DNA of 32,556 nt from Oscillospiraceae bacterium (GCA_015064695.1 SVRS01000004.1:1-32556); one strand, 5' to 3'. Shown: positions 1 through 8,037, numbered from the stretch's first letter. Made by a program: numbers and translations. Notes: a model not told the origin generated them from the letters alone.

Positions 1-72
1 GTCGGGGACGCCGGTCCCTACAGGTTGTAGACTTCCTTACTGAATATCCTTCACATCGTAAGGCGTGGTCTG
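1..72. repeat. Direct repeat copy 1: duplicated end of metA plus downstream palindrome
   Basis: Bases 1-72 match 161-232 at 71 of 72 positions; the only difference is T41 against C201. Read on the minus strand, the copy holds the last 11 codons of metA and its TAA stop, followed by a short GC-rich palindromic stretch. The single change turns the last residue from Arg to Gln. The match stops sharply at 72/232. The left limit is not visible because the copy begins at the window edge. This is a partial duplication, not a second gene. Confidence 0.9.
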
Positions 73-96
73 AGGGAGAGGCTTTTCGTTTGCTCC

Positions 97-125
97 ATTA
101 TACCACAAATCGGCAGAGAAAACAA
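97..125 (-). promoter_or_regulatory. Putative promoter reading out of the window to the left
   Basis: On the minus strand TTGTTT (120-125) is followed after exactly 17 bp by a perfect TATAAT (97-102). Transcription would start near 90, run through the duplicated metA tail and leave the window. The -35 box lies in the loop of the hairpin at 107-140 and the spacer in one arm of it. The gene it serves is not visible. Confidence 0.55.
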
Positions 126-140
126 TGTCTCTGCCGATTT
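107..140. terminator. Hairpin after the mreB-metA unit
   Basis: A perfect 13-bp stem (107-119 with 128-140, core ATCGGCAGAGA) has an 8-nt loop. It lies about 57 bases beyond the metA stop. On the minus strand it lacks a real U-tract because the sequence runs straight into a TATAAT box; on the plus strand it is followed by five T. It may act as a weak terminator for mreB-metA. Confidence 0.5.
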
Positions 141-160
141 TTATGTGTGTATTCTGGACC

Positions 161-232
161 GTCGGGGACGCCGGTCCCTACAGGTTGTAGACTTCCTTAC
201 CGAATATCCTTCACATCGTAAGGCGTGGTCTG
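161..232. repeat. Direct repeat copy 2: true metA 3' end and downstream palindrome
   Basis: This is the copy that contains the real metA terminus. The non-coding part, with the adjoining bases to its left, forms an inverted repeat GGACCG (157-162) / CGGTCC (173-178). The phrase GTCGGGG...CCC resembles the palindrome between rpoB and rpoC at 17069-17097, which suggests a dispersed REP-like family. It is paired with copy 1 at 1-72. Confidence 0.85.
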
Positions 233-1114
233 GTAGACGTAATAGTTCAGCCAATTGGAATAGAACAGGTTCGCGCAGGAGCGCCAGCGGACGATGGGAT
301 CCTTCGTGGGGTCATCGTCGGGGAAATAGTGGGCGGGGGGCTGGATAGGAAGGCCTGCGTTCTTATCGCGGAGGTACTCGTTTTTGAGGGTATCGGCGTC
401 GTATTCCGAGTGGCCCATGACGTAGACCTGCTTGCCGCGGGCGGTCATGGCGCAGAAGATGCCCGCCTCCTCGGAGGATGCCATGATGCGAAGCGCGGGA
501 ATAGCCTCCATATCCTCCCGCTTGGTGGTGGTATGGCGGGAATGGGGGACGCTGAACACGTCGTCGTAGCCGCGGAAGAGCATGGAACGGTTATAGTCCA
601 GGGTATGCTCGTACACACCGAAAAGCTTCTCATCCAAGGGGTACTTGGGGATGCCGTAATGGTAGTACAATCCCGCCTGGGCGCCCCAGCAGATGTGGAG
701 GGTAGAGGTGACGTGGGTCTTGCTCCACTCCATGATCTCACAGAGCTCGGGCCAGTAGTCAACCTCCTCGAAGGGAAGCTGTTCCACGGGTGCGCCGGTG
801 ATGATCATGCCGTCATACTTTTTATCCTTGACCTCGTCGAAGGTCTTATAGAAGGCCAGCATATGCTCCTCGGAGGTGTGGCTGGCTTTATGGGTGGCGG
901 TCTGGAGCAGCTCCAGCTCAACCTGGAGAGGGGTATTGCCGATAAGCCGCGCGATCTGGGTCTCCGTCTCGATCTTTTTAGGCATGAGATTGAGCATCAG
1001 GATATGCAGAGGGCGGATGTCCTGGGTAATGGCGCGGGTCTCGGTCATGACGAAGATATTTTCGTTGAGCAGGGTATCGGTTGCAGGTAGTCGGTTCGGT
1101 ATTTTGATGGGCAT
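197..1114 (-). CDS. metA: Homoserine O-acetyltransferase (MetA family)
   Basis: This cytoplasmic enzyme acylates homoserine in the first committed step of methionine synthesis. The 305-residue length is normal for the MetA/HTS family. Cys142 in HICWGAQAG is the acyl-accepting nucleophile, and His234 and Glu236 in MGHSEY complete the catalytic set. Residue 111 is Glu (GAPVEQLPF); in this family Glu111 goes with acetyl-CoA and Gly111 with succinyl-CoA, so acetyltransferase is the better call. ATG start, with AAGGAGG just upstream. The gene lies 30 bp after mreB with no terminator between them, so the two are probably co-transcribed from the mreB promoter. Its last codons are duplicated at 1-72. 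No riboswitch was seen in front of it. Confidence 0.95.
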   Translation of the reverse strand: MPIKIPNRLPATDTLLNENIFVMTETRAITQDIRPLHILMLNLMPKKIETETQIARLIGNTPLQVELELLQTATHKASHTSEEHMLAFYKTFDEVKDKKYDGMIITGAPVEQLPFEEVDYWPELCEIMEWSKTHVTSTLHICWGAQAGLYYHYGIPKYPLDEKLFGVYEHTLDYNRSMLFRGYDDVFSVPHSRHTTTKREDMEAIPALRIMASSEEAGIFCAMTARGKQVYVMGHSEYDADTLKNEYLRDKNAGLPIQPPAHYFPDDDPTKDPIVRWRSCANLFYSNWLNYYVYQTTPYDVKDIR

Positions 1115-1144
1115 GGTTGCCCTCCTTATATATGCGTCGTTGGA

Positions 1145-2167
1145 TTACACCCTGGTCGGCAGAGTGACCATACCCTCGGGCATGGATTTCAGGTACGGCA
1201 GGAGGCTACCTGCGCCCAGGACGGTGGAGCTGATGGGCTTACGGGCAACGAAGGTGGGGATACCCGTGACTCGCTCGATGAGGCGGTCCAGGCCGCGGAG
1301 CATACTGCCTCCGCCCGTGAGGACCATACCCTTTTGCAGGATGTCACCCACAAGCTCGGGGGGAGTTTGCTCGATGACGAAGCAGATAGAGTCCAGGATA
1401 GCGGTGATGGGCTCGTAAAGGGCCTCGATCATTTCCTTGGAGCTGATCAGCACCTCCTTGGGAGTTCCTTCGGTGAGGGAGCGGCCCGTGACCCGCATAT
1501 AGGCGGGCTTTTTATGCTCGTACACGTCGCCGATACGGATCTTGATATCCTCGGCGGTGCGTTCTCCGATGAGAATGTTATAACGGCGGCGGATGTAGCT
1601 GAGGATAGCCTCGTCGAATTTATCGCCGCCCACGGGAATGGAGTCAGAGACCACCACGCCGCCCATGGACATAACGGCGATATCGCTGACGCCTCCGCCG
1701 ATATTAACCACCATACTGCCCACAGGAGATTTGATATCGATTCCTGCGCCAAGGGCAGCGGCCTTAGGCTCCTCGATCAGATAGGTATGGCGAGCGCCGG
1801 CCTCACGGGAGGCATCCATAACCGCCCGCATCTCCACCTCGGTAATGCCCGTAGGCACGCAGATCAGCACGCGGGGCGGGATCCACACCTTTCCGCAGGC
1901 ACGGCGGATGAAGTAGCGGAGCATTTGCAGGGTGACCTCATATTGGCTGATGGAGCCGTCCTTCATGGGACGGAGGGCCTCGATATGGTCGGGGGTACGG
2001 CCCAGCATTTCCATAGCATCCTGGCCCACCTTGACCACGCGATCGGTGGACACGTCGATGGCCACGACAGAGGGCTCCTTCAGCACGATGCCTTGGCCGT
2101 CCAGATATACCAGTACGCTGGCGGTGCCGAAATCAATGGCGATATTCCGTGTAAATTTCTCAAGCAT
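1145..2167 (-). CDS. mreB: Rod shape-determining actin homologue MreB/Mbl
   Basis: A bacterial actin that polymerises on the inner face of the membrane and guides cell-wall synthesis. The 340-residue protein carries the actin-type ATP-binding signatures: phosphate loop 1 (AIDFGTASVLVY, from residue 10), phosphate loop 2 (NIGGGVSDIAV) and the adenosine motif GMVLTGGGSMLRG near the C terminus. The ATG has a strong AAGGGAGG ribosome site. No mreC or mreD is present on either side; the neighbours are recD2 and metA, so this is a solitary copy of the Mbl/MreBH type of context. MreB and Mbl cannot be told apart here. A consensus promoter stands 77-105 bp upstream of the start. Confidence 0.95.
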   Translation of the reverse strand: MLEKFTRNIAIDFGTASVLVYLDGQGIVLKEPSVVAIDVSTDRVVKVGQDAMEMLGRTPDHIEALRPMKDGSISQYEVTLQMLRYFIRRACGKVWIPPRVLICVPTGITEVEMRAVMDASREAGARHTYLIEEPKAAALGAGIDIKSPVGSMVVNIGGGVSDIAVMSMGGVVVSDSIPVGGDKFDEAILSYIRRRYNILIGERTAEDIKIRIGDVYEHKKPAYMRVTGRSLTEGTPKEVLISSKEMIEALYEPITAILDSICFVIEQTPPELVGDILQKGMVLTGGGSMLRGLDRLIERVTGIPTFVARKPISSTVLGAGSLLPYLKSMPEGMVTLPTRV

Positions 2168-2243
2168 CGTGACTCACCTCCCTTTCGCGCTTCTCGCTGT
2201 CGATGCCGGCGGGGTAGGGCTACCCCAGCCTATATTCGGTTAT

Positions 2244-2272
2244 AGTATAGCACAAAAATGCATTTCTGTCAA
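2244..2272 (-). promoter_or_regulatory. Promoter of mreB-metA
   Basis: On the minus strand a perfect TTGACA (2267-2272) and TATACT (2244-2249) are separated by exactly 17 bp. Transcription would begin near 2237, leaving a leader of about 70 nt before the mreB start at 2167. Confidence 0.85.
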
Positions 2273-2297
2273 GTAAATTTTTTCACATTACGAAAAG

Positions 2298-2327
2298 AGA
2301 CCCCGAAAATCCGTGATTTCGGGGTCT
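2298..2327 (-). terminator. Intrinsic terminator of the recD2 unit
   Basis: An 11-bp perfect stem (AGACCCCGAAA, 2298-2308, with 2317-2327) has an 8-nt loop. It lies 22 bp past the recD2 stop and upstream of the mreB promoter. It has T-rich sequence on both strands, so it could work in either direction. Confidence 0.75.
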
Positions 2328-2348
2328 TTTCTCTGTTTTTCAGAGGAT

Positions 2349-4634
2349 TCACTCCCTTGCCAGGCGATAGGAAAGCCCTGTATACCGCATGGACTGGCGG
2401 TTGTTATCCACCATGGTACGCACGATGTCCTCCCGTCCCACCAGGATGACCATACGGCGAGCGCGGGTGACGGCGGTATAGAGCAGATTACGGGTCAGCA
2501 GCAGGGGGGGAGCGCTATACATGGGCACGATCACGAAGGGGTACTCCGAGCCCTGACTCTTGTGGACGGTGACCGCCCAAGCATGCTCCAGCTCGTCCAG
2601 CATTTCTCCCGTATAGGTCGCCTCTCTATCGTCGAAGCGCACCACCAATTCCCGATCGACGGAGTTGACGAACACCACGATTCCGATGTCACCGTTGAAC
2701 ACGCCGCTCCCTGCGGTCTGGTCCACGCCGTCGCCGCTTTCCCACTCGATGTCGTAGTTATTCTTGGTTTGCATGACACGGTCTCCCGTACGGAACACCG
2801 TTTCCCGATATTTCAGCTCTCGCTTTCCCTTTTCGGGGGGGTTGAGAGAGGCTTGGAGGAGGCGATTCAGATTTTCGGTTCCTGCCTCTCCCTTACGGGA
2901 GGGAGAGATGATCTGGATACCGCCCTCGGTAGCCTTACCGTATGTACGGGGCAGGCGGGTCTTGCAGAGGTCCACCACCGTCTCGGCGATCTCACGATCG
3001 GTGCGGCGGTAGAGGTAAAAGAAATCGTTATTCTTAACCGTCAGATTAGGGTAGGCACCCTCATTGATGGCATGGGCATTGGTGACGATCAAGGATTCCC
3101 TTGCCTGACGGAAGATCTCGGTGAGGCGTACTGTGGCGAAGCGGCCGCTGTCGATGATGTCCCCCATGACCCGACCGGCGCCCACGCTGGGAAGCTGATC
3201 GGCATCGCCGATGAGGATCAGGCGGGCGCCGGGCTTAATGGCCTTACACAGAGAGCACATCAGGGCGCAATCCACCATGGAGGCCTCGTCCACGATGATG
3301 ACGGCTTCCTCCAACAGATCCTGCTCGTTTCGGCGGAAGCGTCCGTGACCGCTTCCCTCCTCGAACTCCATTTCCAGGAGTCGGTGGATGGTTTTGGCCT
3401 CCATAGCCGTGGATTCCGACAGACGTTTGGCCGCCCGTCCCGTGGGCGCGCAGAGGGCAACGGACATATCCATGGATTGGAAAATATGCAAAAGGGCGTG
3501 TACAACCGTGGTTTTACCCGTTCCGGGGCCTCCCGTCAGCACCATGACACCGTGGGACAGGGCATCCCGGATGGCCCGCTTCTGCTCGGCGGCGTATGTC
3601 ACGCCCTGCTCCAGCTCCTCGCGCTGAATAAAGCGATCCACGTCACCGCCGTCCACTGAGGGACAGAGCTTATCCAGAAGCAGTAGCTTATCGGCTATAT
3701 ACTTTTCTCGTCGATCCGTATCCGAATCATACAGGTAGTCCCTTCCCTCAAAGCGGCGGGACACCAGGACTCCCGCACCCAGTTGGCTTTCCACGGCGGC
3801 GGCGATTTGCTCGGCATCGGCGCGGAGGAGATGGCCTGCCGTTTCGACCAGCTTCTCCCGAGGGAGGCAGACGTGGCCGTTCTGGGCGGCGTTGGAGGTA
3901 AGGAGATACTTGATGCCGCTCATGATCCGCTCCTCGCTATGGGGATCCACACCCAGAGACATAGCCATCTGGTCGGCTCGCTCAAAGCCGATGCCCTCCA
4001 CCTCGTCGCAGAGGCGGTAGGGATTCTTACGGGCAATATCCACTGCCCCCGAGCCCCACTGCTTATAGATCCGCACCGTCATGGCCGCGCCAAAGTAGTC
4101 GCGAAAGAACATCATGGCCGAGCGGATGCCTGCCTTAGCCTTGAAATCCTCCGCGATCTCCTCGGCCTTTTTGCGGGATATACCCTGGACGTCACAGAGC
4201 CATTCGGGATGATTCTCCATGACGTCCAGGGTCTCGTCCCCGAACATTTCCACAATGCGCTCGGCGATGCGGGGGCCAATGCCTTTGATAGCGCGGGAGG
4301 ACAGGTAGCGCAGGATGGCGGCCGAATCGGCGGGCATATCCCGCTCGTACTGCTCCACCTTGAACTGGCGGCCGTACTTGGGATTATGCACCCAGCTCCC
4401 CCACAGGATCAGGGTATCCCCCTCTCCCACGTAGGGCATAACGCCGCAGGCGGTAATGACGTCGTCCTCCAGGCCCACGTCCATCACGGTATAGCCGTTA
4501 TCCTCGTTGCTGTATATGATATGCTCCACGCTCCCCTTCAGCCGGGTGAGCCCGTCGCGGGGGGCATTTCCGTAGGGCGCATCTCCCCCCATTCCCTCCG
4601 GCTCGGGGAGCGGGAAAAACAGATCGTCATACAC
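2349..4634 (-). CDS. recD2: RecD2-type ATP-dependent DNA helicase
   Basis: A 5'-3' superfamily 1B helicase of the RecD2 group, which acts in DNA repair without RecBC. About 761 residues. An N-terminal OB-like region (LKGSVEHIIYSNEDNGYTV) is followed by helix-hairpin-helix repeats (AIKGIGPRIAERI, VQGISRKKAEEI, VEGIGFERAD). Then come Walker A GGPGTGKTT (about 368-376), DEAS (about 449), GDADQLPSVGAG (about 476), TEIFRQA, VHKSQGSEYP and YTAVTRAR. I chose GTG at 4634, which has AAAGGAGG 8 nt upstream. An in-frame ATG at 4673 has only GAGG at 5 nt and would add 13 residues with AT-rich codons unlike the gene. The gene lies closely downstream of the small membrane protein and is probably co-transcribed with it. 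Confidence 0.93.
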   Translation of the reverse strand: MYDDLFFPLPEPEGMGGDAPYGNAPRDGLTRLKGSVEHIIYSNEDNGYTVMDVGLEDDVITACGVMPYVGEGDTLILWGSWVHNPKYGRQFKVEQYERDMPADSAAILRYLSSRAIKGIGPRIAERIVEMFGDETLDVMENHPEWLCDVQGISRKKAEEIAEDFKAKAGIRSAMMFFRDYFGAAMTVRIYKQWGSGAVDIARKNPYRLCDEVEGIGFERADQMAMSLGVDPHSEERIMSGIKYLLTSNAAQNGHVCLPREKLVETAGHLLRADAEQIAAAVESQLGAGVLVSRRFEGRDYLYDSDTDRREKYIADKLLLLDKLCPSVDGGDVDRFIQREELEQGVTYAAEQKRAIRDALSHGVMVLTGGPGTGKTTVVHALLHIFQSMDMSVALCAPTGRAAKRLSESTAMEAKTIHRLLEMEFEEGSGHGRFRRNEQDLLEEAVIIVDEASMVDCALMCSLCKAIKPGARLILIGDADQLPSVGAGRVMGDIIDSGRFATVRLTEIFRQARESLIVTNAHAINEGAYPNLTVKNNDFFYLYRRTDREIAETVVDLCKTRLPRTYGKATEGGIQIISPSRKGEAGTENLNRLLQASLNPPEKGKRELKYRETVFRTGDRVMQTKNNYDIEWESGDGVDQTAGSGVFNGDIGIVVFVNSVDRELVVRFDDREATYTGEMLDELEHAWAVTVHKSQGSEYPFVIVPMYSAPPLLLTRNLLYTAVTRARRMVILVGREDIVRTMVDNNRQSMRYTGLSYRLARE

Positions 4635-4680
4635 GGCGGCATCCTCCTTTCTTTTTTGGGAAATTCCACACATTCGTCCC

Positions 4681-5028
4681 TCATACGTCCTCGGCTTGCG
4701 GCAGGGTCACGCAGATCTCTGCGCCGTATTTTTCCGCCAGGAGGGCGTATTCCTCCTTGAGGGTACTTCCCTCACCCACTCGGCCGTCCATCAGCTCATG
4801 ACTGATCACCAGCACCACCGATCTGCACCGACGGCGGCAGGGGGATCGCTTCGCCTCGCAGAGAAGGATATCCAAATCAGCGGCATCCTTTTCGGTACGC
4901 ACCGTCACGGCCGAGGTCAGCTGCTTCGGCCGCAGGAGCGACTCGAATAATCCGTGCAGCAAACCGTAGAAGCCCAGCACGGCCAGGGCGGAGATCAGAA
5001 TCGTGGCAATCGTTTCCATGACGTTCAC
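4681..5028 (-). CDS. Small membrane-anchored protein of unknown function
   Basis: About 115 residues; family not recognised. The best start is GTG at 5028, with GGGAGG 8 nt upstream; an ATG follows three codons later and another in-frame ATG lies at 5070. One transmembrane helix near the N terminus (METIATILISALAVLGFYG, then LLHGLFESLL) precedes a soluble domain of about 75 residues, probably cytoplasmic. The domain has an alternating strand-helix look (TSAVTVRTEKDAADLDILL, then SVVLVISHEL) and a Cys/Arg-rich stretch CEAKRSPCRRRCRS. It lies between metK and recD2 and ends within 50 bp of the recD2 start. I infer a conserved Clostridia neighbour rather than a repair protein. Confidence 0.75.
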   Translation of the reverse strand: MNVMETIATILISALAVLGFYGLLHGLFESLLRPKQLTSAVTVRTEKDAADLDILLCEAKRSPCRRRCRSVVLVISHELMDGRVGEGSTLKEEYALLAEKYGAEICVTLPQAEDV

Positions 5029-5098
5029 AGGAAAGTCCTCCCAAGAGTTTTTTCCAGTATATGAATCCATGGTTCAATACGTGCCGTTATGAGGAGGA

Positions 5099-5120
5099 AG
5101 GCCCCTTTTGCAAGGGGCCT
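5099..5120 (-). terminator. Hairpin downstream of metK
   Basis: A 9-bp GC-rich stem (AGGCCCCTT, 5099-5107, with 5112-5120) and 4-nt loop lie 14 bp past the metK stop. On the minus strand the tail is CC/TC-rich rather than a U-run, so termination may be partial and let transcription continue into the small membrane protein and recD2. Confidence 0.55.
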
Positions 5121-5133
5121 CAAGCGATTGTGT

Positions 5134-6324
5134 TTACAGCAGCTCTGCCTTGAGAACCTCGGCCAGGTCCGTTGCCTCCCAAGGAGCCTTCAGATCCTCG
5201 CGGCCCATATGGCCGTAGGCCGCCAGGTCACAGTAAATGGGACGGCGGAGGTCAAACTTCTTGATGATAGCAGCGGGGCGGAGATCCACGTGCTTCAGAA
5301 CGGCCTCCTGGATGGCGGCCTCGGGAACCTTGGCAGTACCGAAGGTATCCACCAGCACGGACACCGGCTTAGCCACACCGATGGCATAAGCTACCTGAAC
5401 CTCGCAGTGAGAGGCCAGGCCTGCGGCTACCACGTTCTTGGCGATATAGCGGGCAGCGTAGGAGGCGGAGCGGTCCACCTTGGTGGGATCCTTACCCGAG
5501 AAGGCACCACCGCCGTGGCGGGCGTAGCCGCCGTAGGTATCCACGATGATCTTACGGCCGGTCAGACCCGTATCACCTGCGGGGCCGCCGATGACGAATC
5601 GGCCGGTGGGGTTGACGAAGAACTTGGTGTTCTCATCCAGCAGGTGTGCGGGGACGATGGGACGGATGACCTTCTCGATCATGTCCTCGCGGATGGTCTC
5701 CAGGGCAACGTCAGCCGAGTGCTGGGTAGAAACCACCACGGTATCCACACGGAGGGGCTTACCCTCGACGTACTCTACGGTAACCTGGGTCTTACCATCG
5801 GGACGGAGGTAATCCAGCTCGCCGTTCTTACGAACCTCGGTCAGACGCTTGGCCAGGGCATGGGACAGGGAGATGGGCAGGGGCATCAGCTCAGGAGTCT
5901 CGTCACAGGCATAGCCGAACATGAGGCCCTGGTCGCCGGCACCGGTATCCATTCCATCCGAGTCTCCCGTCTTGGCCTCCAGGGACTTATCCACACCCAT
6001 GGCAATGTCAGGGGACTGCTCGTGAATGGAGGAGATGACGGCGCAGGAATCACAGTCAAAGCCGAACTTGGCGCGGGTATAGCCAATCTCGCGGACGGTA
6101 TCCCGGACGATTTTCTGAATGTCCACGTAGGCGGAGGTAGTGATCTCACCCATGATGGCCACGAGGCCGGTGGTGCAGAAGGTCTCGCAGGCTACGCGGG
6201 ACATGGGGTCCTGGCGAAGAAGCTCGTCCAGGATGGCGTCGGAGATCTTATCGGAGATCTTATCGGGGTGACCCTCGGTCACGGATTCGCTGGTGAACAG
6301 CACGGAACGGTTGTCGTTGATCAT
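5134..6324 (-). CDS. metK: S-adenosylmethionine synthetase
   Basis: This cytoplasmic enzyme makes SAM from methionine and ATP. The protein has 396 residues, the usual family length. The N-terminal [20 protein letters not shown] carries the methionine/ATP-binding signature, [12 protein letters not shown] is the first PROSITE-type motif and [16 protein letters not shown] the phosphate-binding second motif. The ATG is preceded by AAAGGAA. The leader carries a SAM-I riboswitch, so high SAM should switch the gene off. The promoter is about 430 bp upstream, beyond a remnant of a substrate-binding-protein gene. Downstream lie the small membrane protein and recD2. Confidence 0.97.
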   Translation of the reverse strand: MINDNRSVLFTSESVTEGHPDKISDKISDAILDELLRQDPMSRVACETFCTTGLVAIMGEITTSAYVDIQKIVRDTVREIGYTRAKFGFDCDSCAVISSIHEQSPDIAMGVDKSLEAKTGDSDGMDTGAGDQGLMFGYACDETPELMPLPISLSHALAKRLTEVRKNGELDYLRPDGKTQVTVEYVEGKPLRVDTVVVSTQHSADVALETIREDMIEKVIRPIVPAHLLDENTKFFVNPTGRFVIGGPAGDTGLTGRKIIVDTYGGYARHGGGAFSGKDPTKVDRSASYAARYIAKNVVAAGLASHCEVQVAYAIGVAKPVSVLVDTFGTAKVPEAAIQEAVLKHVDLRPAAIIKKFDLRRPIYCDLAAYGHMGREDLKAPWEATDLAEVLKAELL

Positions 6325-6355
6325 GTTTCTATTTCCTTTCGTTTTTGTACAGAAT

Positions 6356-6498
6356 AAAGCCCCTCGGTCCTGAGAGACAGAGGGGCTTTCTACGTCGATC
6401 TCTCATCAGTCAGGTGTTGGCACCTTACCACAGGCTCTCGCCACCGGGCAGGTTGTCGTGACTTCACAGGGCCTGTCCCTCCGCCACTCGGGATAAGA
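6356..6498 (-). promoter_or_regulatory. SAM-I (S-box) riboswitch with terminator
   Basis: On the minus strand the aptamer (about 6498 to 6399) starts CTTATCCCGAGTGG, continues CGGAGGGACAGGCCC, then CACGACAACCTGCC and AAGGTGCCAACACCT, and closes with GATGAGAG. These are the conserved S-box segments in the right order. A terminator follows: a 10-bp stem AAAGCCCCTC (6356-6365 with 6380-6389). TGAGAGA at the aptamer 3' side (6399-6405) is a perfect complement of TCTCTCA in the terminator loop (6371-6377), giving the alternative antiterminator. Binding of SAM should therefore stop transcription before metK. Confidence 0.95.
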
Positions 6499-6500
6499 TT

Positions 6501-6755
6501 TTATTTGTGTCTGTTGTAAGAATTGATGATGTTGGTCAGCGTCTTATTAGCGATTTTCTCCTGGGTCTTGAGGGTGCTTGCAATGCTATCCTGCTTGGAG
6601 GACAGAGCGTTGTGAACCAGAATGGGCAGGCCGAAATCGCCAAAATAAGCCAGGTCGTAAATGTGATTTCGAATGATGTAGTCCACCATAGCGGCCGAAT
6701 CGGGATCCTGGGCAGCCTGGAGCTTGGTGGAGACCTCAAAGAGGATGGGGGTCAC
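6501..6755 (-). pseudogene. C-terminal remnant of an extracellular substrate-binding protein gene
   Basis: An open frame of about 84 residues ends TAA four bases before the SAM aptamer. Its pattern (DPDSAAMVDYIIRNHIYDLAY, then SIASTLKTQEKIANKTL and a final short helix) resembles the C-terminal end of family 1 ABC-transporter sugar-binding lipoproteins of gut Clostridia; this is recalled from family knowledge, not searched. Codon use matches neighbouring real genes, so it was once coding. There is no signal peptide, no N-terminal domain and no ribosome site; the only upstream in-frame start, TTG at 6788, is the -35 box of a promoter. I read it as the 3' end of a gene cut by a deletion. A tiny functional protein is less likely. 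Confidence 0.6.
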
Positions 6756-6759
6756 CTTT

Positions 6760-6788
6760 ATTATACACAATGGAACATATTTTGTCAA
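6760..6788 (-). promoter_or_regulatory. Promoter of the metK transcript
   Basis: On the minus strand a perfect TTGACA (6783-6788) is followed after 17 bp by a perfect TATAAT (6760-6765). Transcription would start near 6753, at the edge of the gene remnant, and run about 255 nt before the SAM riboswitch. No nearer promoter with a good -35 was seen. The -35 lies 10 bp past the stop of the upstream membrane-protein gene. Confidence 0.85.
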
Positions 6789-6797
6789 GGGGTTCCT

Positions 6798-7301
6798 TCA
6801 AAATAATGCACCGAAGGCGGCCACGACGCCGTAAGAGATAAGGGTCATGATGATGCCCGCGATTATAACGCCGATGAGGGCCGAAAGCAGGGACCTCCAG
6901 AACTTCATATCGAACAGCGCCGCCACCAGAGTACCCGTCCAGGCACCCGTTGCGGGGAGGGGGATAGCCACGAAGAGTGCAAGGCCCCAAAAGGCGTACT
7001 TTTCGATTTTATCCCGATTCTTTTCAGCCTTCTCGAAGAGCTTGGCCGCAATCTTATTGAAGAACCGAACGCGGCACTTGGCCATCCAATTCAGCACCGA
7101 TTTGACGAAGAGCAAAATGATGGGGACGGGGAGCATATTTCCGATCACGGCGATCAAGTAGGTCTGCCACCAGGGGAGTCCGAAGGCCGCGCCCATGGGG
7201 ATGGCGCCGCGCAGCTCTATAATAGGAAGCATGGAGCAGAAAAGCACGCAAAGCTCCTTGCCCACGGTTTCAAGAAAAAATTCAGAAATGATTTCTTTCA
7301 C
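6798..7301 (-). CDS. Small multidrug-export family membrane protein
   Basis: About 167 residues with four or five hydrophobic segments. The sequence fits the Sm_multidrug_ex (COG2426) family: ELRGAIPMGAAFGLPWW in the first third and PLPATGAWTGTLVAALF after a charged linker (EKAEKNRDKIEKYAFWG) are the conserved re-entrant-like motifs. The family name is historical; the substrate is not known. I prefer GTG at 7301, with AAAGGAG 11 nt upstream. A TTG at 7346 would overlap the end of ribU and lacks a ribosome site. It lies 31 bp after ribU and is probably co-transcribed with it under FMN control. Confidence 0.8.
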   Translation of the reverse strand: MKEIISEFFLETVGKELCVLFCSMLPIIELRGAIPMGAAFGLPWWQTYLIAVIGNMLPVPIILLFVKSVLNWMAKCRVRFFNKIAAKLFEKAEKNRDKIEKYAFWGLALFVAIPLPATGAWTGTLVAALFDMKFWRSLLSALIGVIIAGIIMTLISYGVVAAFGALF

Positions 7302-7332
7302 GGAATCGGAAACTCCTTTCGATAGGGGGACA

Positions 7333-8037
7333 TCACCCAAAGGCAATATGTCCGTGCATCACCAGAACAAACACGGCAATGGCAACCGCCAGCACCAGGA
7401 TACCCGTTACGGACACCACGATGCTTACCCAAGCGCGCTTTCCCTTACCGATCTCCTCGTCTGTCGTATAGGAATGGGGGAGCAGGCGCGCAATATGCAG
7501 GGCACGGCGGATGGGCTTATAGAGAATCAGTACCAGGGCAGCGTTGACCGAGCCCTTGATGACGTTGAATGGCAACAGCAGTGTAGGGATCATTTCGATC
7601 ACCTGGGCGCGGGGAAATCCCGTATACATGGGCGTGATCAGCAGGTTCAGAGCCAGCATCACCAGCACCATAGAAAGCACGGCGAGAATCAAGCCCAGGA
7701 TCGCGCCGGAAAGCTTTTTTCTGTATCGGTACATCAGTGCGCAGACCACCGAGAAGGTGGCGGACGATGCAAAATTCATGATCAGACCGTACCAGCCCGT
7801 GTCGTTATCCACGGTAAACTCCAAAAGAGCGACGACCAGGGATACGGAGAACGCCGTCGGCGCCCCCAACAAAAGGCCGGACAGCGTAATGATGGAATCC
7901 TTCAGATCAAAGGTCAGGAAGGCTCCGACATTAAAACGAAAAATGAAAATGGCGGAGAAGGCCAAGGCCGCAAAAACGGCGGTCAGCGAGATTCTCCTGG
8001 CCACGGACACAGTTTGCCCGCGCTTGGAATTAGTCAT
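7333..8037 (-). CDS. ribU: ECF transporter S component for riboflavin (RibU)
   Basis: The membrane substrate-capture subunit of an energy-coupling-factor vitamin transporter; it works with shared EcfA/A'/T subunits, which are not in this window. 234 residues with about six membrane helices. The stretch FLTFDLKDSIITLSGLLLG followed by LLEFTVDNDTGWYGLIMNF is typical of RibU. A C-terminal extension of about 40 residues with an extra hydrophobic helix (VSIVVSVTGILVLAVAIAVF) goes beyond the usual domain. The ATG at 8037 has AAAGGGG 9 nt upstream. The FMN riboswitch in the leader independently supports riboflavin as the substrate. Confidence 0.92.
   Translation of the reverse strand: MTNSKRGQTVSVARRISLTAVFAALAFSAIFIFRFNVGAFLTFDLKDSIITLSGLLLGAPTAFSVSLVVALLEFTVDNDTGWYGLIMNFASSATFSVVCALMYRYRKKLSGAILGLILAVLSMVLVMLALNLLITPMYTGFPRAQVIEMIPTLLLPFNVIKGSVNAALVLILYKPIRRALHIARLLPHSYTTDEEIGKGKRAWVSIVVSVTGILVLAVAIAVFVLVMHGHIAFG

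Noticed and set aside
1..232. CRISPR or attachment-site interpretation of the 72-bp direct repeats
   Set aside because: There are only two copies, and they include metA coding sequence and a stop codon; no cas or integrase gene is nearby.
6501..6788. A 95-codon gene starting TTG at 6788
   Set aside because: The TTG is the -35 box of a consensus promoter and there is no ribosome site. The coding part is better read as a remnant.
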